The notes beneath the pieces were generated by a model, which was not told the DNA's origin, ran no database searches, and saw nothing but the letters and a program-made list of their open reading frames with translations. The position numbers and the translations under genes were made by a program. Below, in pieces: positions 41,701 through 56,700 of a stretch of 64,000 nucleotides of DNA (position 1 is the stretch's first letter; every line of letters begins with the position of its first letter). The DNA is from Amphiduros pacificus. Lineage: Eukaryota; Annelida; Polychaeta; Phyllodocida; Hesionidae. The stretch is taken from positions 30,216,217-30,280,216 of the forward strand of contig OX439005.1 in assembly GCA_949316495.1 (NCBI GenBank), given 5' to 3'.

Positions 41701-44700
41701 CTGGACACTATTTGATCAAGGTTAATATCAAAATGTTCATCATTCACATATTTCAAATGGTCAAATGTAAGCACTCATTGTTGAATCCCAAAGAGGTCAA
41801 TTGTAGATTGCTTCAAATCTAAACTAAATGACATTCAGAAAATATCATTGTTCATATTTTATAATATGAATTCTACATATTGTTTTAGCATATTTTATAA
41901 ATATACTCATCTGGGTATGTTTGTTATTTGTAAATATTTATATTTGGGTGTAGGTAATGAATGTTTAGACCTGGATATATCATGAATGTGTAGACTTGGG
42001 TGAATGTGCAGGCCTGGACATATATCATGAATGTGCAGACCTGGGTGAATGTGAGGACTGGACATATATCATGAATGTGCAGACCTGGATGAATGTGCAC
42101 ACCTGGGTATATATCATGAATGTACATATATGTACAGACCTGGGTGAATGCGCAGACCTGGACATATATCATGAATGTGTAGACTTGGGTGAATGTGCAC
42201 ACCTGGGTATATATCATGAATGTGCAGACCTGGATGAATGTGCAGACCTGGGCATATATCATGAATGTACAGACCTGGGTGAATGTACAGACCTGGGTGA
42301 ATGTGCACACCTGGGTGAATGTGCAGACCTGGGTGAATGTGCAGACATGGGAGAATGTGCACACCTGGGTGAATGTGCACACCTGGGCATATATCAGGAA
42401 TGTACAGACCTGCGTGAATGTGCAGACCTGGACATATATCATGAATGTGCAGACATGGGTGAATGTGCACACCCGGGCATTTATCAGGAATGTACAGACC
42501 TGCATGAATGTGCAGACCTGGACATATATCATGAATGTGCAGACATGGGTGAATGTGCACACCTGGGAGAATGTGCACACCTGGGCATATATCAGGAATG
42601 TACAGACCTGCATGAATGTGCAGACCTAGGTAAATGAGCAGACCTGAATATTTATCATGGATTAACAGACTTTGATATATGTTCAGATGTGGAGACCTGG
42701 AGACCTTTATGTCATGAATATGCAGACCTAGATGTATACAGACCTGGATATATGTCATACATGTAGAGACCAGGATATATGTCATATGTGCAGATCAGTA
42801 TTTCATTGTGAATTTGCAAATGTGGGTTTTGATTGCTGACGTGTTTATCTGGGCGTAGTTTGTGAATATGTAAAGATAGGTGAAATGTGCACTTGTATTT
42901 GAAGATTGGAGAAGACATTATTACTCCTTGATCTAATTGATCTAATTGAATGGATATGTCATGTCTAATATCTTATTTCCGATACTTTACAGATGGAAAT
43001 ATGACTCAGGAAGGATATTTATTAAATTGCTCAGACCAATATATAGAAAAAGTCTGTCATTAGCTTATTATATGTTTTAGTATGTGTTCTTGGTGCAGCG
43101 AAAAAGTTAAACATTGCATGGAGTTTGACATGAAACATCAGAAAATTGGCCAAATACAATAGGCATTGAAAATTGAGATCCTACGGAAATGTACAGAAAT
43201 GTAAGGAATTAGCTGAAGCCCTTTCCTCGTGTCAGTTACATTAAAATGTACATTGTAAAATTGATATAACACTTGCTATGCAAACAGTAAAGTGATACGG
43301 ATACATTTTTTTCCTTTAATGTTTCTAACTGTTATTTAGATTAATTGGTAGTTTTGTGGTTGGCCACAGATGTCAGCACTGCATGCCTTATTTTCAGCAA
43401 ATATTTGGACCCACCTTTCACATTCGTCTCTTTCTGGTGAAAGACAAGTGAAATTGAATAGTTGGAATCGTAATTGATTGTGAGAACTATGGAAGATTCA
43501 GTGTACTGAAATGTGGATTTAAATGTAAAACTGTTAGCCTAATCTGTGCTGTGATTTGAAATTGAGTTGTGATGGCACTCATGTATGAGATAGGATAATA
43601 GAGAACCGCAGATACATGTATAAAACATGGCAGTACCAGCACGCAGTGAAACATAATACACACAAGTAAAATTGTCTTGCAAATATTCCAAGCGAAGCCT
43701 CAGGAGACATGCATCAAAATGTGACCATCTTTTATGCAACAAACATAATGTAAAATTGTATTGAATTGATCTCCACTTAAAACACCACCTGTTCATAAAT
43801 GTGTGGGTAGATTATTCACCCTGGAGTGCCATAGACCAGGCTTTACTCTCTATAAAGTGTGAATATTTGTATCGACTCAAGCAGCACTGCATTCATTATT
43901 ATGATATTAGTTATGCGCCACTTATACTGATATTGAAAATTTTGAACATTTCTGATAAGGCAACCAAATTTATTTTGTTGATACAAGTTGGTAATAATTT
44001 TTGCAGAGTCGAAGAACAAGAGGCAGCAAGAGGGTTAGTGTTGTGTGCTGCATACAACATATTGAGCCATTGGGATATGATTTCATATGCATAATGGTAC
44101 ACAGGAAATGCATCCTTTTAGCTCACAAATACAACTTGTTGCATTTACGTGGATGTTGGATGGGGTTGAAAGAGTAGTGTGAATGTTCTTAAGCACATTC
44201 CCCTGCAGACTGCAACACAAGCTGTGCATTGCCGGTGCAGGACATGAAAACATAATACCACACATAATAACTAAGGGGGAAATAACCCCTAAACTGTACC
44301 CACCTATTTTGTATTATGCCCACACCATTATGTGACCAACCTATTAAGAAACTTTTGGCTAAAGAATTTTTTATTAATGTTTTCTATGACAAACTGAGAA
44401 AAAAACATTTGAAATAACATTTGAACATGTTATTTTATGTTTACATAATGGGCATAAGTCAGATAATTCTTTTTGATGCTTGAGAAAGATATAGTGTCAA
44501 ACTTTGTCAATGACAAGAATATTGAGAACAATATTTAATGAACATAATCAGTTATGTCATGAACAGGCTAGGACCATTTAAGATAAAAAGATTAGTTATG
44601 GCTGTAAAAAAAACTAGTTGAACCCAAGAAACAATGATGATTTGCTACACAAGACAGAGATGACGAGGGCTGCAGGCTGCAGATGCAGGTGATGATCATG

Positions 44701-47700
44701 ACTGGGGCTGTGTGGACTACATGCACATTAACAGGCCCGCAAGGTGTGAAAACTAGCCACAAGTCACTCTCACTTCCTGGACCCACCCAAACTTAATCAT
44801 CACCCTCCACATATGAAATATAAGAGACGCTAATTGACATCAGTGATTCACACACTCTGTGGCTTTCCTTACAATACAAGACACAAGATACTGAGGGCAA
44901 AAAAATGCTGAAGGCTAAGACAAAGATTATTGAGTTTTCAAGGCTGTTTTCACTTAAACATAAGTAAGAATGGTGTGATATAACCTATGGTATTAAAACT
45001 TTAGAGGTTTATGTGGTACATCCACAGTGAAGTCTTCATATCATCAAACATGGTTTGGCATTAACTATGGTGGTGGATGCAAGTTTTGCTTGTATGATAA
45101 GTCAAACTGGAATGGTGAAAGCAAGGGTGGTGTTAAACAGTCAAACTTGTATGTTGCAAGGTCAGAGGCATCATTAAATCATGTAATAATGCATGTTATT
45201 TGGTCAGATTGATATGATATGTCAGGCTGAGATGGAAAATACTGCTGATACTGTATAAATTTGACTTATGTGATATAGGAATTTTTTTTAGCGATACTGT
45301 TATAATGAATGAGCAAACTACTTTCTCGAAACTTTTGCCAATGGTTCTATGTTAGTATGTTCATTTATTTTCTTACTTTTGTGTTGCTCACAGTCAGTTT
45401 TAATTATCCGGGTAGCAGTATGTCACTGTTGCATGGAAGAATTGACAACAACTTATAATTGACAATTATAAACAAGAGAAATCTATGTATATGAATGCTT
45501 CCTACGCAGGTTTCCTCTCCCAGTCCTCCCCACTGAATGGCAAACTCAGGAGGTGAGTTTTCTGAGAGATGGTGCAAACTGAGCAGGTATTATGTGATTA
45601 ACAAAAGAAATGCACAAGTATTGAATGTTAATTGTGTAAAATTGATAGGATTACAGTAATTAGTCAATGCTTATTTTGTTCCTTTTTTGCTGTGCTCACA
45701 TTGTTCCATTTTTGCCGTTTTCCCAAAAGAAGTGAGGACACTGATTTCATATTGAGTCATAGCTGAGTCTCAGGTTCCTCACTGACAAAGGTGGCCCACT
45801 ATTTGGGAAAAAGATTCAGATGCACCTTTACAGAAATATTGTAGTTATGACAGCTTATGGCAGTATATGATTTTTGCAGGCAAGTCTGCCAGATTTGGTT
45901 CTTCTTTTCTTCTACTTCTTTTTTCTTCTTCTTTTATTACTACCAGGACAAGAAGGTCACAGGCTGTGGAGCAGTTGGTTAGAGCACCAGCTTATTAGCA
46001 CCAGTTCTTCTGTGGTGATCCAAAGGTTGTGGGTTCGAGCCAAAGGGTTAACCCGTTATCCTTGCAAATCTGTGACCGGGTGGGTTGTCATGTCAAGGAC
46101 CTGCGACATGCCAATTCAGTGAGGCAGCACTATATCTGCATCATGAAATGACTGAAATTTTGTTTAAAGTGATACCATTCCTTTACGCTTGGACGTAAGG
46201 ACTAGATACCATAACATGATAATATGTAGGCCTGGGAAATTTTTTGGGCTGAACATTTTGTGACCACAGGTCAAGGTCAACATCAATTGTGAATGCGCTA
46301 TTTTCTGTCAAAATACAGCAATACAAAATATAACTTGGTGGATGTGATCAATTTATGAAGGGCTTGGATAAGTTTGATATTGGGTGACTTCAGGCTATTT
46401 TCAAGGTCACAGGAGCAGATTTTTAAAATTGCCTATTTGGGATATTTTGCAAAACGCTACAAAAAGTATCTACTGTCACTACATTTATCACTTCATTATA
46501 ATTTTTAGAAAAAGGATTGTAACTAGGTCACAATGACCTGCTTAGGGCCATATAGGTCACAACTTGTGAAAGTCGGCTGTTTGTGATATTTTGCAAAATA
46601 CTGCAAATAATATCTATTCTCACTATGTTTATCTTTGTTCATAATTTTTAGAAAGAATTATGTAACTAGTTCACAGTGACCTACTTGAAGGCAGGTCACA
46701 ACTTCCAAAATATTATGAATATAACCCTTTACAAACCAGAGAAGATTAGATCTTGATATTTTGTAAATATATGTAAATATCCATGGTTATTTATTTTGGT
46801 GCACTTTTTATGACTTTTTGTCATGACTGTTACATTCTATTGTCAGTCCTGCCCATAGATGGCATAGTGTGTGGTGTTACTCGGCAGGTAAGCATCAGAT
46901 TTGAAGTTGCATGTGGGTACCATATTCTGGGCACATTTATTCCTTCAAGATTAGACCCATCCCAGATGTAATAACCTGAGAGGTTACAAAATATTAGAAT
47001 ATTCATAATATTTCTCATAAATCTCATATGATATAAAAGAGAGATTTAAGTTCAGTGATTTGAATTAACACAGGAAACAATCTAATGGCTGCTCGAATTC
47101 TGGTAACAACCTTGATTACAGCAGAGAATACCTTAGATCAAGGGACTACAGAGGGAGATGTGTCTGTGGTTATGAAGGTCATAGACAGGTTGAGAGACAT
47201 GGAAAGGCTATTGTTTGTAGATGTGATTGCCTTAGCCACGTGGAAAAAGACTATTATCATTATGTGGTTGGCAAAGAAGGGAGAGCTGTACCTCTGTTGG
47301 AAATAATATTCAAAATAGCCAAGAAAGCCACCAATAAAAACACTATAAATAACCAGCAGGTGTCACAATCCCTCAGCATTAAGAAAGCTTTTTGTTACAG
47401 AAGGAATCCACAAGACTGTGCCTTAAATGTTGATTTTGGTTCCTCAGGTTGCAAAAAGAACTCACCAGAAAGAAACAGTGACTGGCTGTTTTGACCGTTT
47501 CCCTATTTGACCATTCCTGGGAATTGTTAGGCAATACTTGTCAGCACATCAAAGCCTCTAATTACTTATACAGTGCCACAAGGGGGAGCTTCAGTAGAGA
47601 AGTGTTGAGTGAATCAGGTGTTGTGATGATAATCACTCCAATCCATAATATATTGATAGAGTGACTTAAACCCTGTGATATCTTGGTATCCTAGGAGATT

Positions 47701-50700
47701 GGAAGTAAACATAAATAGTATCTTTAATAAATGTTAAAATCAGTTTGGATAGAAAATTGAAGTTCACTTTATATTTCTATAGCATTTGATGAATGTGTAA
47801 TAATATACAAAGTAAAATTGCATACTTTCTTTCTCAAATTGTGAATGACCCGATTTTGTACTAATCATGGCAATTTTGGAAATACAGTATTGAATCTAAT
47901 GTGATTGATGATTGAACTGTCAGTTGTGATTGTGCATTGTTGGTCTGAAATAGAAAATGTGACCTCTATTTAGCACACCCCAGACAGCAGCCTCACAGTT
48001 TGCGCACATAAATATACAGTGAATTAGCATTGAACATTTCTAGGTTACAAGCCTCATAAAATGATCTCATAATTATAATTAAATTATCCCTTAAATTTCA
48101 GGATTTTTTTTCTTAATATAATATAATATTTATCATAACTTCTTGAGGAAAAGTGAAAGTAGTCTATTTAAACTTTTCAAGATAAATAGATTTACGATAA
48201 TATAAAGGGGGTTTATATGGCTTCAAGGGTGAGCTCAGTACAATTGCATTTATTCTGTGACACATGACATGTCTCATTCCATTATAAGACATGCTGATAA
48301 TTAACAGCGAATCTTGAGTCATTTAGAGTCATTGTGACATTCAGCACCTCATCTTGATTATTTGAACAGCCACAGTTCACACACTGATGAAATTATGACG
48401 AACTCTCTGATCTGACCCACTAAGTGAATGACTCATTCGGGCATGAAAATGGTAGCGCCTTAAGTGGTCACGCATGAGTGGACATGGACATTTGTCTCTG
48501 CAAGGTGAATTATGAGTGGCCACTGTTCGCTGGCTTTGTCTAAGCAGGTGTTTCCTGCATACTGGTTTCACAGTGAAAAGCGAACAGAAATATTGAACAC
48601 CATTTGTTAAAAATATCCCAATGATATAGCTGTATTAAAGAATTTTGATTTCATTGCAAAATTACGTATGGTAAGTTTTGTTTTGTGTCTGCATCAGAGA
48701 GGCACATAAGGGATTATAAAACATTTTTTTTTTTACGCTTTGCATTATCTCTGGTCGTGCTGTGACAGTGGACTAGGTGCGGTGCGACAGACAATGGAGG
48801 AATTGAGATGGGCGGCAGACTACAAACCAGTCAAGATTAATGGCCCAGTGTACAAGTGCATTCTTCTGATCAAATGAATTAATGCCACCACCAAATAATG
48901 ATGTGCTAATCCCCCAGACTCGCAACAAGAGGGCACCACCAAATCTCACGGGATCACATTCACAGTCTCGCCAGCTTCCCACAGCTTTTTTTTTCATTGT
49001 ATCGGTACCTTATTTATGAAAGACTGCTTAGTTCATAAATATGCACGCACCAATTATAAATGAACAGAAATGAATAGAGAAGATTTCATGAGATATCTGG
49101 TACATAGTTATGCAGATGTTTTCAGAAACAATTGGGAGGGTCATATGACCTCTGACCTCAAGGTTATAAATAGTAATTGGCCTTATCAATTGTTTGACAT
49201 TATCAGGAACTGTTGTCAGTATTTCTCAAAAGTCATGTGTATGGAGAGGTGTGTGAAATTATACTGTGAAGTTCACAGATCAGGAAATCTCACTCCTTCT
49301 CGAAATGGGAGATGCTTGCAGGCAGTATATTACACAACTGTCCTCGGCAGATTGGTGGTGTCTCCCTTGGGTGTATAACTGGGCGATCATTAATTCATGA
49401 ATGCTGAGATGGATATGATGGAAACATAGGGAGTAACATTCCAATGCAGGACATATATAGAAAGTGCTTCTTGGCAATTTGTTGCATGAAAGAAATATCA
49501 TTTGTTCACTGTAAAGTAACCCAATACTTTTTGAGTTGAAGAGTCTAAAGTTCTAAACATTTTAATACCAGCACAAATTGTACTTTATAACATGTGTGAT
49601 ATTAGAGACATAGTGCACTGTAATCTGCATTTTATGGGGGAAATTAAATTGAGAAGTTGATAGAGCTGTGAAATTTGTTATTGTCTAAGGCACAGACATA
49701 ACATTTTCAGTGTAGTATTCTCCTCATTTGATAAATTGCATAATTCTGAATCTGGTACAATGCAAGCTCTGAAACATATGAAGGAAAGGAATCATTTAAT
49801 CTCTTTGTAATGTATCTAAATGTCAGTTGATTTGATGGTACATTGAGATAAATGTTTGATTCTGGGTGGCAATATTTGTTATCTGTTTTTGAAGTGAACA
49901 CTTTTAGGACACATTCTTTTAGCTATGCTGACAATGTCTGCAGTAATGAGGGAACTGTTCTGTTATTCAGTCCATCAACTTTTATCTTCTTGGAAACTAC
50001 TAGGTGGAGTTTCTAGTGATCATCAGGTCAGTTGTTGTATTCGGGGGACTGATTCTGTCTACTTTTTGTGATGCTAAGAATCTTTCTCTATGTTTTATGA
50101 TTTAAAAGAAAAACAATCAATAGCTTTTAGTGAGTTTTCAAGCGCACAGTACTGTGGCTCCACCTTGGCATTAAGATATCAATCACCCAGAACATCTAGT
50201 GCCTCATTCTTGTTCACTCAATATGACTTTCAGTTTGAAACTTTAAGAAAAGAGAAGGTGGTGGTAACTGAGTTGTGGCTGCCATATTGGGTTGAAATAA
50301 CAACTCAAGAACTCAAGAAACTTTCCTGAACTAATAATTTATATTCCAAAGGTAATAAATGGTTAATTTCTTGTCTTAAAGAAACCTCTTCGACGTCTTC
50401 TATTGCCTGGAATGGAGTTAAATGATCATTTATGAAGCAATTTGCAAGCATTCTAAAAAAAATTTCACAAACCCCAGAAAAAAAGCAATGATCAGCACAG
50501 CTTTAGGCCATTGGCCAATGTTTAAACACGATGGCAATCCCCAATCTGTTGCTGTAATGCTTAGGGATGAATGGGTGTGGTGTGTCAGTAAGAGACAACA
50601 GATAATCTGTCACTGCCAGCACTTATATGGCCCTTGTTATGACATATTTTTGTGTTTGCCCACATAAACTGTAACTCCGGTCACTTTTGGCCATCAGATT

Positions 50701-53700
50701 AAATCTCAGAATGCGGTAAACACAGGATTTTCAAGCAGCACACAAACAGTGGTGTTGTGAGAGAGAGTCATTATTCACATGGCACTCTTAATGACCTTTA
50801 GCTTCACTAAAATCACACTAAGTGTAAACCGGTCTTTGGGCTTTGACTTTGTACCCCAAAATTTCTCTTAATGTTTGATGCCCAAGACATAGAAACAATT
50901 CAGTCATAGAAATCTGATAAATTGAAAAAATAAAATTGATTTAGTATTTGAACTCTCTTGCAAATAATTCACATCACTTTATAGGTCTCTTTTGTAACAT
51001 GTTGCAAACAGTAGAATTTTGCAGTCAATACAAACACTTGACTTTACTTTCTCAGGCCTTGAAGTCTAGAGTGACAGATCCAAAGGTCATTCACATTTGA
51101 GTGTGTGGCTGAAAGTGTAATATCAAGATTGTTCTATTCTACTCTTAGATACAGACTGAGTAAGCCGGAAATAATTCAGTCAAGCCAATATCTTGTTGCA
51201 ATTTGCTTAATTTCAAATTTTGATAAAAAAAATTTTATAAAATTTTAATAATATAATCAATCTGGTTGACCAGTATAAAAGAATAACATAAGTCCAACAT
51301 TTTTATCAAGAAACTTAGTGAATATTGGGGTTGATAGACATCATTTTTGTCATGAAAGTTCACTGTGTAGTAAATGTGATCTGATCTCAGTTTTTGTCCT
51401 AAAATGTGACTGAGTGAAGCTCAGTGTAGGCTGACATCATCTTGACATCAAATTCTAACTTTAAATTGTGAGTGTTCCTTAAAACACACAAAAGTAAGGG
51501 ATTTCTAAGTGAAGAAAGGAACAGACTTTTTGATTAGATTAAATTTACTTTTGCAAGGATTGAAAACAATAAAAAACAACTAAAAATACTGAGAATGATG
51601 TTTAGTACTCAAGCTTCAGCATTGTGACTGATTGGATGAGGCGGTTTTGAGAAAGCGTCACTTTGTGCCTGATAATGAACACCAATAGGAGGACTCAGGT
51701 GTGAGTGTGCACAGCACTTGCTGCTCTATACTATAACAAGATGTCAGGATCGCATTCCATCTCATCTTTACGCCTCACTCATCTTTGTCCCTCAGTGTTA
51801 AGACAGGTCACGCGCACTCCAACTCAACATAATTGATTGAATAATAAGTTTAATTCAGTGTGATTTCTGTATTTGACCATCATTGTCAGATATAGCATTG
51901 TCAGATAGAGCAAGTTTTAAATTTTCTTCTCGACACAAAGTACAAATCATTTTGTTTGGTACTGTTGTACTATAGAAGCAGGGCGTCATTATGGCATGTT
52001 TCCCACCGCCGCCGCCACCAGTGTATCGTGTCAGCTGGGTGCGGTGGCGTTTCACAAGATGTGTACTCTAGGTATCCATGTCTGCCCGTCTGTCATCTAT
52101 TCACTGACAGATGCTCTCTATGGCCTTTGTTTCCATGGCAATGTAGCATTGTTGGCATGGCGATCATTTGGTTAGCCAAATTGCACTTATTAACATGATG
52201 CTCATCAAAGTAGCTCACGTCTTTCACCTGTCTTAATCATGTCTTGGTGCTCAGTAGTGCAGTACCAGTCATACACAGCAAGGGTTAATTTACACTGGAT
52301 AAGATCAATTAATAAACAAGGTGACCCTATTGCGTGACAGTGTGAAAGGCAGTTTTTACATTTGAAGAATGATTACACAATCTTCTAAGCTTAAGCATGT
52401 TCTGAAAACTATATTTTACAAAAATAGTGTCTTTTTATCTGAGGTTAGTTAAAGGCAAGCATTATGAAGTCCAGATTCCTTACGTGAGAGATGCATAGTG
52501 TATATAAAAGCAGAATATATTTATAAACATCATCTTAAAGACTTCTAATGTGATTAAACAAGAGAGAAACAACATAAAAGGAATGGTTGTCTTATGGGCA
52601 AAAATGGTGTTTGATTGAGGAAAAAGGGATCACAGTATTTCCAATTTACACAAACAACCAAAATCATAAAAAGCAGGCCATACAATTATAGAGGGCTCTG
52701 TAGACTTGAGAAATACTAGTTAAGAGAAAAATGTAGTTTATGTCAGAGAAGAAAACCTACAAGTTTCCTTGAGGCAGAGGTTGGTCAGGGTATGCTAGGT
52801 TGCTGTACAGAGCAAGGTATAATCACCTGGTACTGGAGCTGAGCTGCGGTGAAGGTTGTCCAGGACGCCAAGCAGTCACAAACAGGTATCAACAATAATT
52901 GCCTCTGTGCCAGTTTATCTGGGTTCCTTGCTCAAATAATGCAAATACAAGTAATGTTAGAAACACTTGTTGATATGGAGTGCAGTGACTAAAGCTGAGA
53001 TTTACCTTTATTCATATATTTTCATTTCATTATATTTACTAATTGTTTGCTCCATAAGCAGGTCACACCCATGTTTGTGTCATTTAGCTGGAATTTAATG
53101 TGTCCAGTTTGATTAGGTAAAATTAGCTTTAAGCGGATGTAATCATGTCATTTTTGACTCCCATCAACTGCACATGTGAGCGAAGATAGAACAATAGAAA
53201 TTCGATCTTTCATTCAACCCTTCTTCTCTTCTTCTCTCAGCTGTTCTTTCTAAAAATCTACTCATCAGTCCATAAATGATTGTTAAAAATAAGTTTTTCA
53301 GAAACAGATAGAATTGAGGCTAGGTTTAGAGATTTGTTGCTGGTTCTCACATGGTGTATAATCACGGATCACCCTTACTGTTCCCTATGGACCTCTAGCC
53401 TATGGACTGTTACTCCCCCCCCCCCCCCCCCCCAAGTGGAACTCTAGCCTAGCCTACCATGAGGGAGGGGAGGGGTGTTCTGTCAAAGAGCACTGTTACT
53501 CCCCGTAGTGGACCTCTAGCATAGCCTACCATGAGGGAGGGGAGGGGTGTTCTGTCAAGGAGCACTGTTACTCCCCCTAGTGGACCTCTACCATAGCCTA
53601 CCATGAGGGAGGGGAGGGGTGTTCCGTCAAGGACCACTGTTACTCCCCCTAGTGGACCTCTACCATAGCCTACCATGAGGGAGGGGAGGGGTGTTCCGTC

Positions 53701-56700
53701 AAGGAGCACTGTTACTCCCCGTAGTGTACCTCTAGCATAGCCTACCATGAGGGAGGGGAGGGGTGTTCCGTCAAGGAGCACTGTTACTCCCCATAGTGGA
53801 ACTCTAGCATAGCCTACCATGAGGGAGGGGAGGGGTGTTCCGTCAAGGAGCACTGTTACTCCCCATAGTGGAACTCTAGCATAGCCTACCATGAGGGAGG
53901 GGAGGGGTGTTCCGTCAAGGAGCACTGTTACTCCCCCTAGTGGACCTCTACCATAGCCTACCATGAGGGAGGGGAGGGGTGTTCCGTCAAGGAGCACTGT
54001 TACTCCCCCTAGTGGACCTCTACCATAGCCTACCATGAGGGAGGGGAGGGGTGTTCCGTCAAGGAGCACTGTTACTCCCCGTAGTGTACCTCTAGCACAG
54101 CCTACCATGAGGTTGGGGAGGGGTGTTCCGTCAAGGACCACTGTTACTCCCCGTAGTGGAACTCTAGCATAGCCTACCATGAGGGAGGGGAGGGGTGTTC
54201 CGTCAAAGAGCACTGTTACTCCCCATAGTGGAACTCTAGCATAGCCTACCATGAGGGAGGGGAGGGGTGTTCCGTCAAGGAGCACTGTTACTCCCCCTAG
54301 TGGACCTCTACCATAGCCTACCATGAGGGAGGGGAGGGGTGTTCCGTCAAGGAGCACTGTTACTCCCCCTAGTGGACCTCTACCATAGCCTACCATGAGG
54401 GAGGGGAGGGGTGTTCCGTCAAAGAGCACTGTTACTCCCCGTAGTGGACCTCTAGCATAGCCTACCATGAGGGAGGGGAGGGGTGTTCTGTCAAAGAGCA
54501 CTGTTACTCCCCGTAGTGGACCTCTAGCATAGCCTACCATGAGGGAGGGGAGGGGTGTTCCATCAAGGAGCACTGTTACTCCCTGTAGTGTACCTCTAGC
54601 CTAGCCTACCATGAGGGAGGGGAGGGGTGTTCCGTCAAGGAGCACTGTTACTCCCCATAGTGTACCTCTAGCATAGCCTACCATGAGGGAGGGGAGGGGT
54701 GTTCCGTCAAGGACCACTGTTACTCCCCGTAGTGGAACTCTAGCATAGCCTACCATGAGGGAGGGGAGGGGTGTTCCATCAAGGAGCACTGTTACTCCCC
54801 CTAGTGGACCTCTAGCATAGCCTATCAGGAGGGAGGGGAGGGGTGTTCCATCAAGGACCACTGTTACTCCCCCGTAGTGGACCTCTAGCCTAGCCTACCA
54901 TGAGGAAGGGGAGGGGTGTTCCGTCAAGGACCACTGTTACTCCCCCTAGTGGACCTCTACCATAGCCTACCATGAGGGAGGGGAGGGGTGTTCCGTCAAG
55001 GAGCACTGTTACTCCCCGTAGTGTACCTCTAGCATAGCCTACCATGAGGGAGGGGAGGGGTGTTCAGTCAAGGAGCACTGTTACTCCCCCCTAGTGGACC
55101 TCTAGCCTAGCCTACCATGAGGGAGGGGAGGGTTGTTCCGTCAAGGAGCACTGTTACTCCCTGTAGTGTACCTCTAGCACAGGCTGACATAAGCAGCCAT
55201 TAAACAAACATAGATGTGTATTTATCACATACTTATGTCCTGAATTCCGAACTGTTTTAATAAACCTGAAGTGTGTATGTATGGTGAGGAGAATCTATTT
55301 CTGTGTCAGGTAAATGTTATTGGATGCAAGATTATAATATAATGACTGGCACAGATATGAGACACTCGTGGATATGTATATATTTCCAATAAAGAAATAT
55401 TCTCATAATGGGTTCTGCATTAAAGGGAAACCTGACATTCCAGGAGAAATGAGACCTGGGCGAGCTGATAGCTGAAAGCATCGGAATTACTGTGTCATTG
55501 TGTTGAGCTCATCGGTGTGGTCAACATATACGATACACCTCATATTCTACGTGTCCCTGATGGCCCCATGGAGGAAAACTTTACAGGTCTTGTGTTAGTG
55601 AAGGGGCTATAAGAGCATATGTCACATATTCTACGTGTCCCTGATGGCCCCATGGAGGAAAACTTTACAGGTCTTATGTTAGTGAAGGGGCTATAAGAGC
55701 ATATATCACATATTCTACGTGTCCCTGACGGCCCCATGGAGGAAAACTTTACAGGTCTTGTGTTAGTGAAGGGGGCTATAAGAGCATATATCACATATTC
55801 TACGTGTCCCATGGAGGAAAACTTTACAGGTCTTGTGTTAGTGAAGGGGGCTATAAGAGCATATATCTCTTATTCTACGTGTCAATAATGGCCCCATAAC
55901 AGAAACACCTCTGCAAGGAGATATTTAGTATCATAAGAGATAACTGAAATAAGTCCAGTCGAATCTTATTTGCTATGTAAATGGACAATGCGAAAAGAAA
56001 TCAAGTTGTTTTTTATTTCTTTTTTTTGTGCACTTTTAGGTCATTGAATCTTTAGATGAGAAAATGCACATGCAATGTAATGCCCTTTTTTCTCATGTTC
56101 TTGTTTAGTTGATAAGAAAAACTGCTTAAAAAAATCTGCTACATGACTACAGAGTTTGAATATTATGCACAGATTCAGCTGCTGACTGTGAGTAGTTCTA
56201 CGGACTCAAAATTACTCATGATTTTGTGCAGCTGACTTTGAGTGGAAAATGTTTGGGCAACTTACTCAGGATTGTGTGGTTTAAGCAACAGGTTGATATC
56301 TAGCGGTCTCTTTTTAACCTCTAATCATAGAAACGCTTTGCCATGACATCACATAGAACAATTTGCAATTGTCATTTGCGGGTGATTCTGCGCCATTCCT
56401 GTAGAACCTCCAATCTCCCCACTGATGGTAATCATAAATGAGAAGAATGTGCAGCGGACTCCAGATCACTTCCCTCAGCGATAATTACCATCTTATACAA
56501 GAGCCCAAAGAGCTCTGATGCATGAGACATAAGGAATAAAGGAAAAATAAATTAATGTTATTGCGGAACTGTTGCCTGCCGCAGATCTTATGGCACAAAG
56601 TGGCCTCTCAGCTTTGAGTTTTGAAATGCAATTTTTGATTGGGAAGTTGATTTGACAGTTTGATTGTGAGAAGGAAGGAAGTTTTGTAGGCTGGTTGAAG

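Noticed and set aside
41924-42785. Open frames of 213-229 codons on both strands
   Set aside because: They are by-products of the 18/27-bp array; several frames are open at once.
45957-46045. Functional tRNA gene
   Set aside because: The A-B box gap is too long, there is no clean cloverleaf, and no terminator follows closely; a SINE relic fits better.
49070-49378. 102-codon plus-strand frame in intron 40
   Set aside because: No homology recognised, no exon signals, and cysteine/tyrosine-rich composition typical of chance frames in AT-rich DNA.
53449-54573. 374-codon open frame on the minus strand
   Set aside because: It is the 72-bp satellite read in a frame-preserving period; every 24 residues repeat.
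55540-55812. 90-codon minus-strand frame
   Set aside because: It is the 84-bp array, whose period is a multiple of three.
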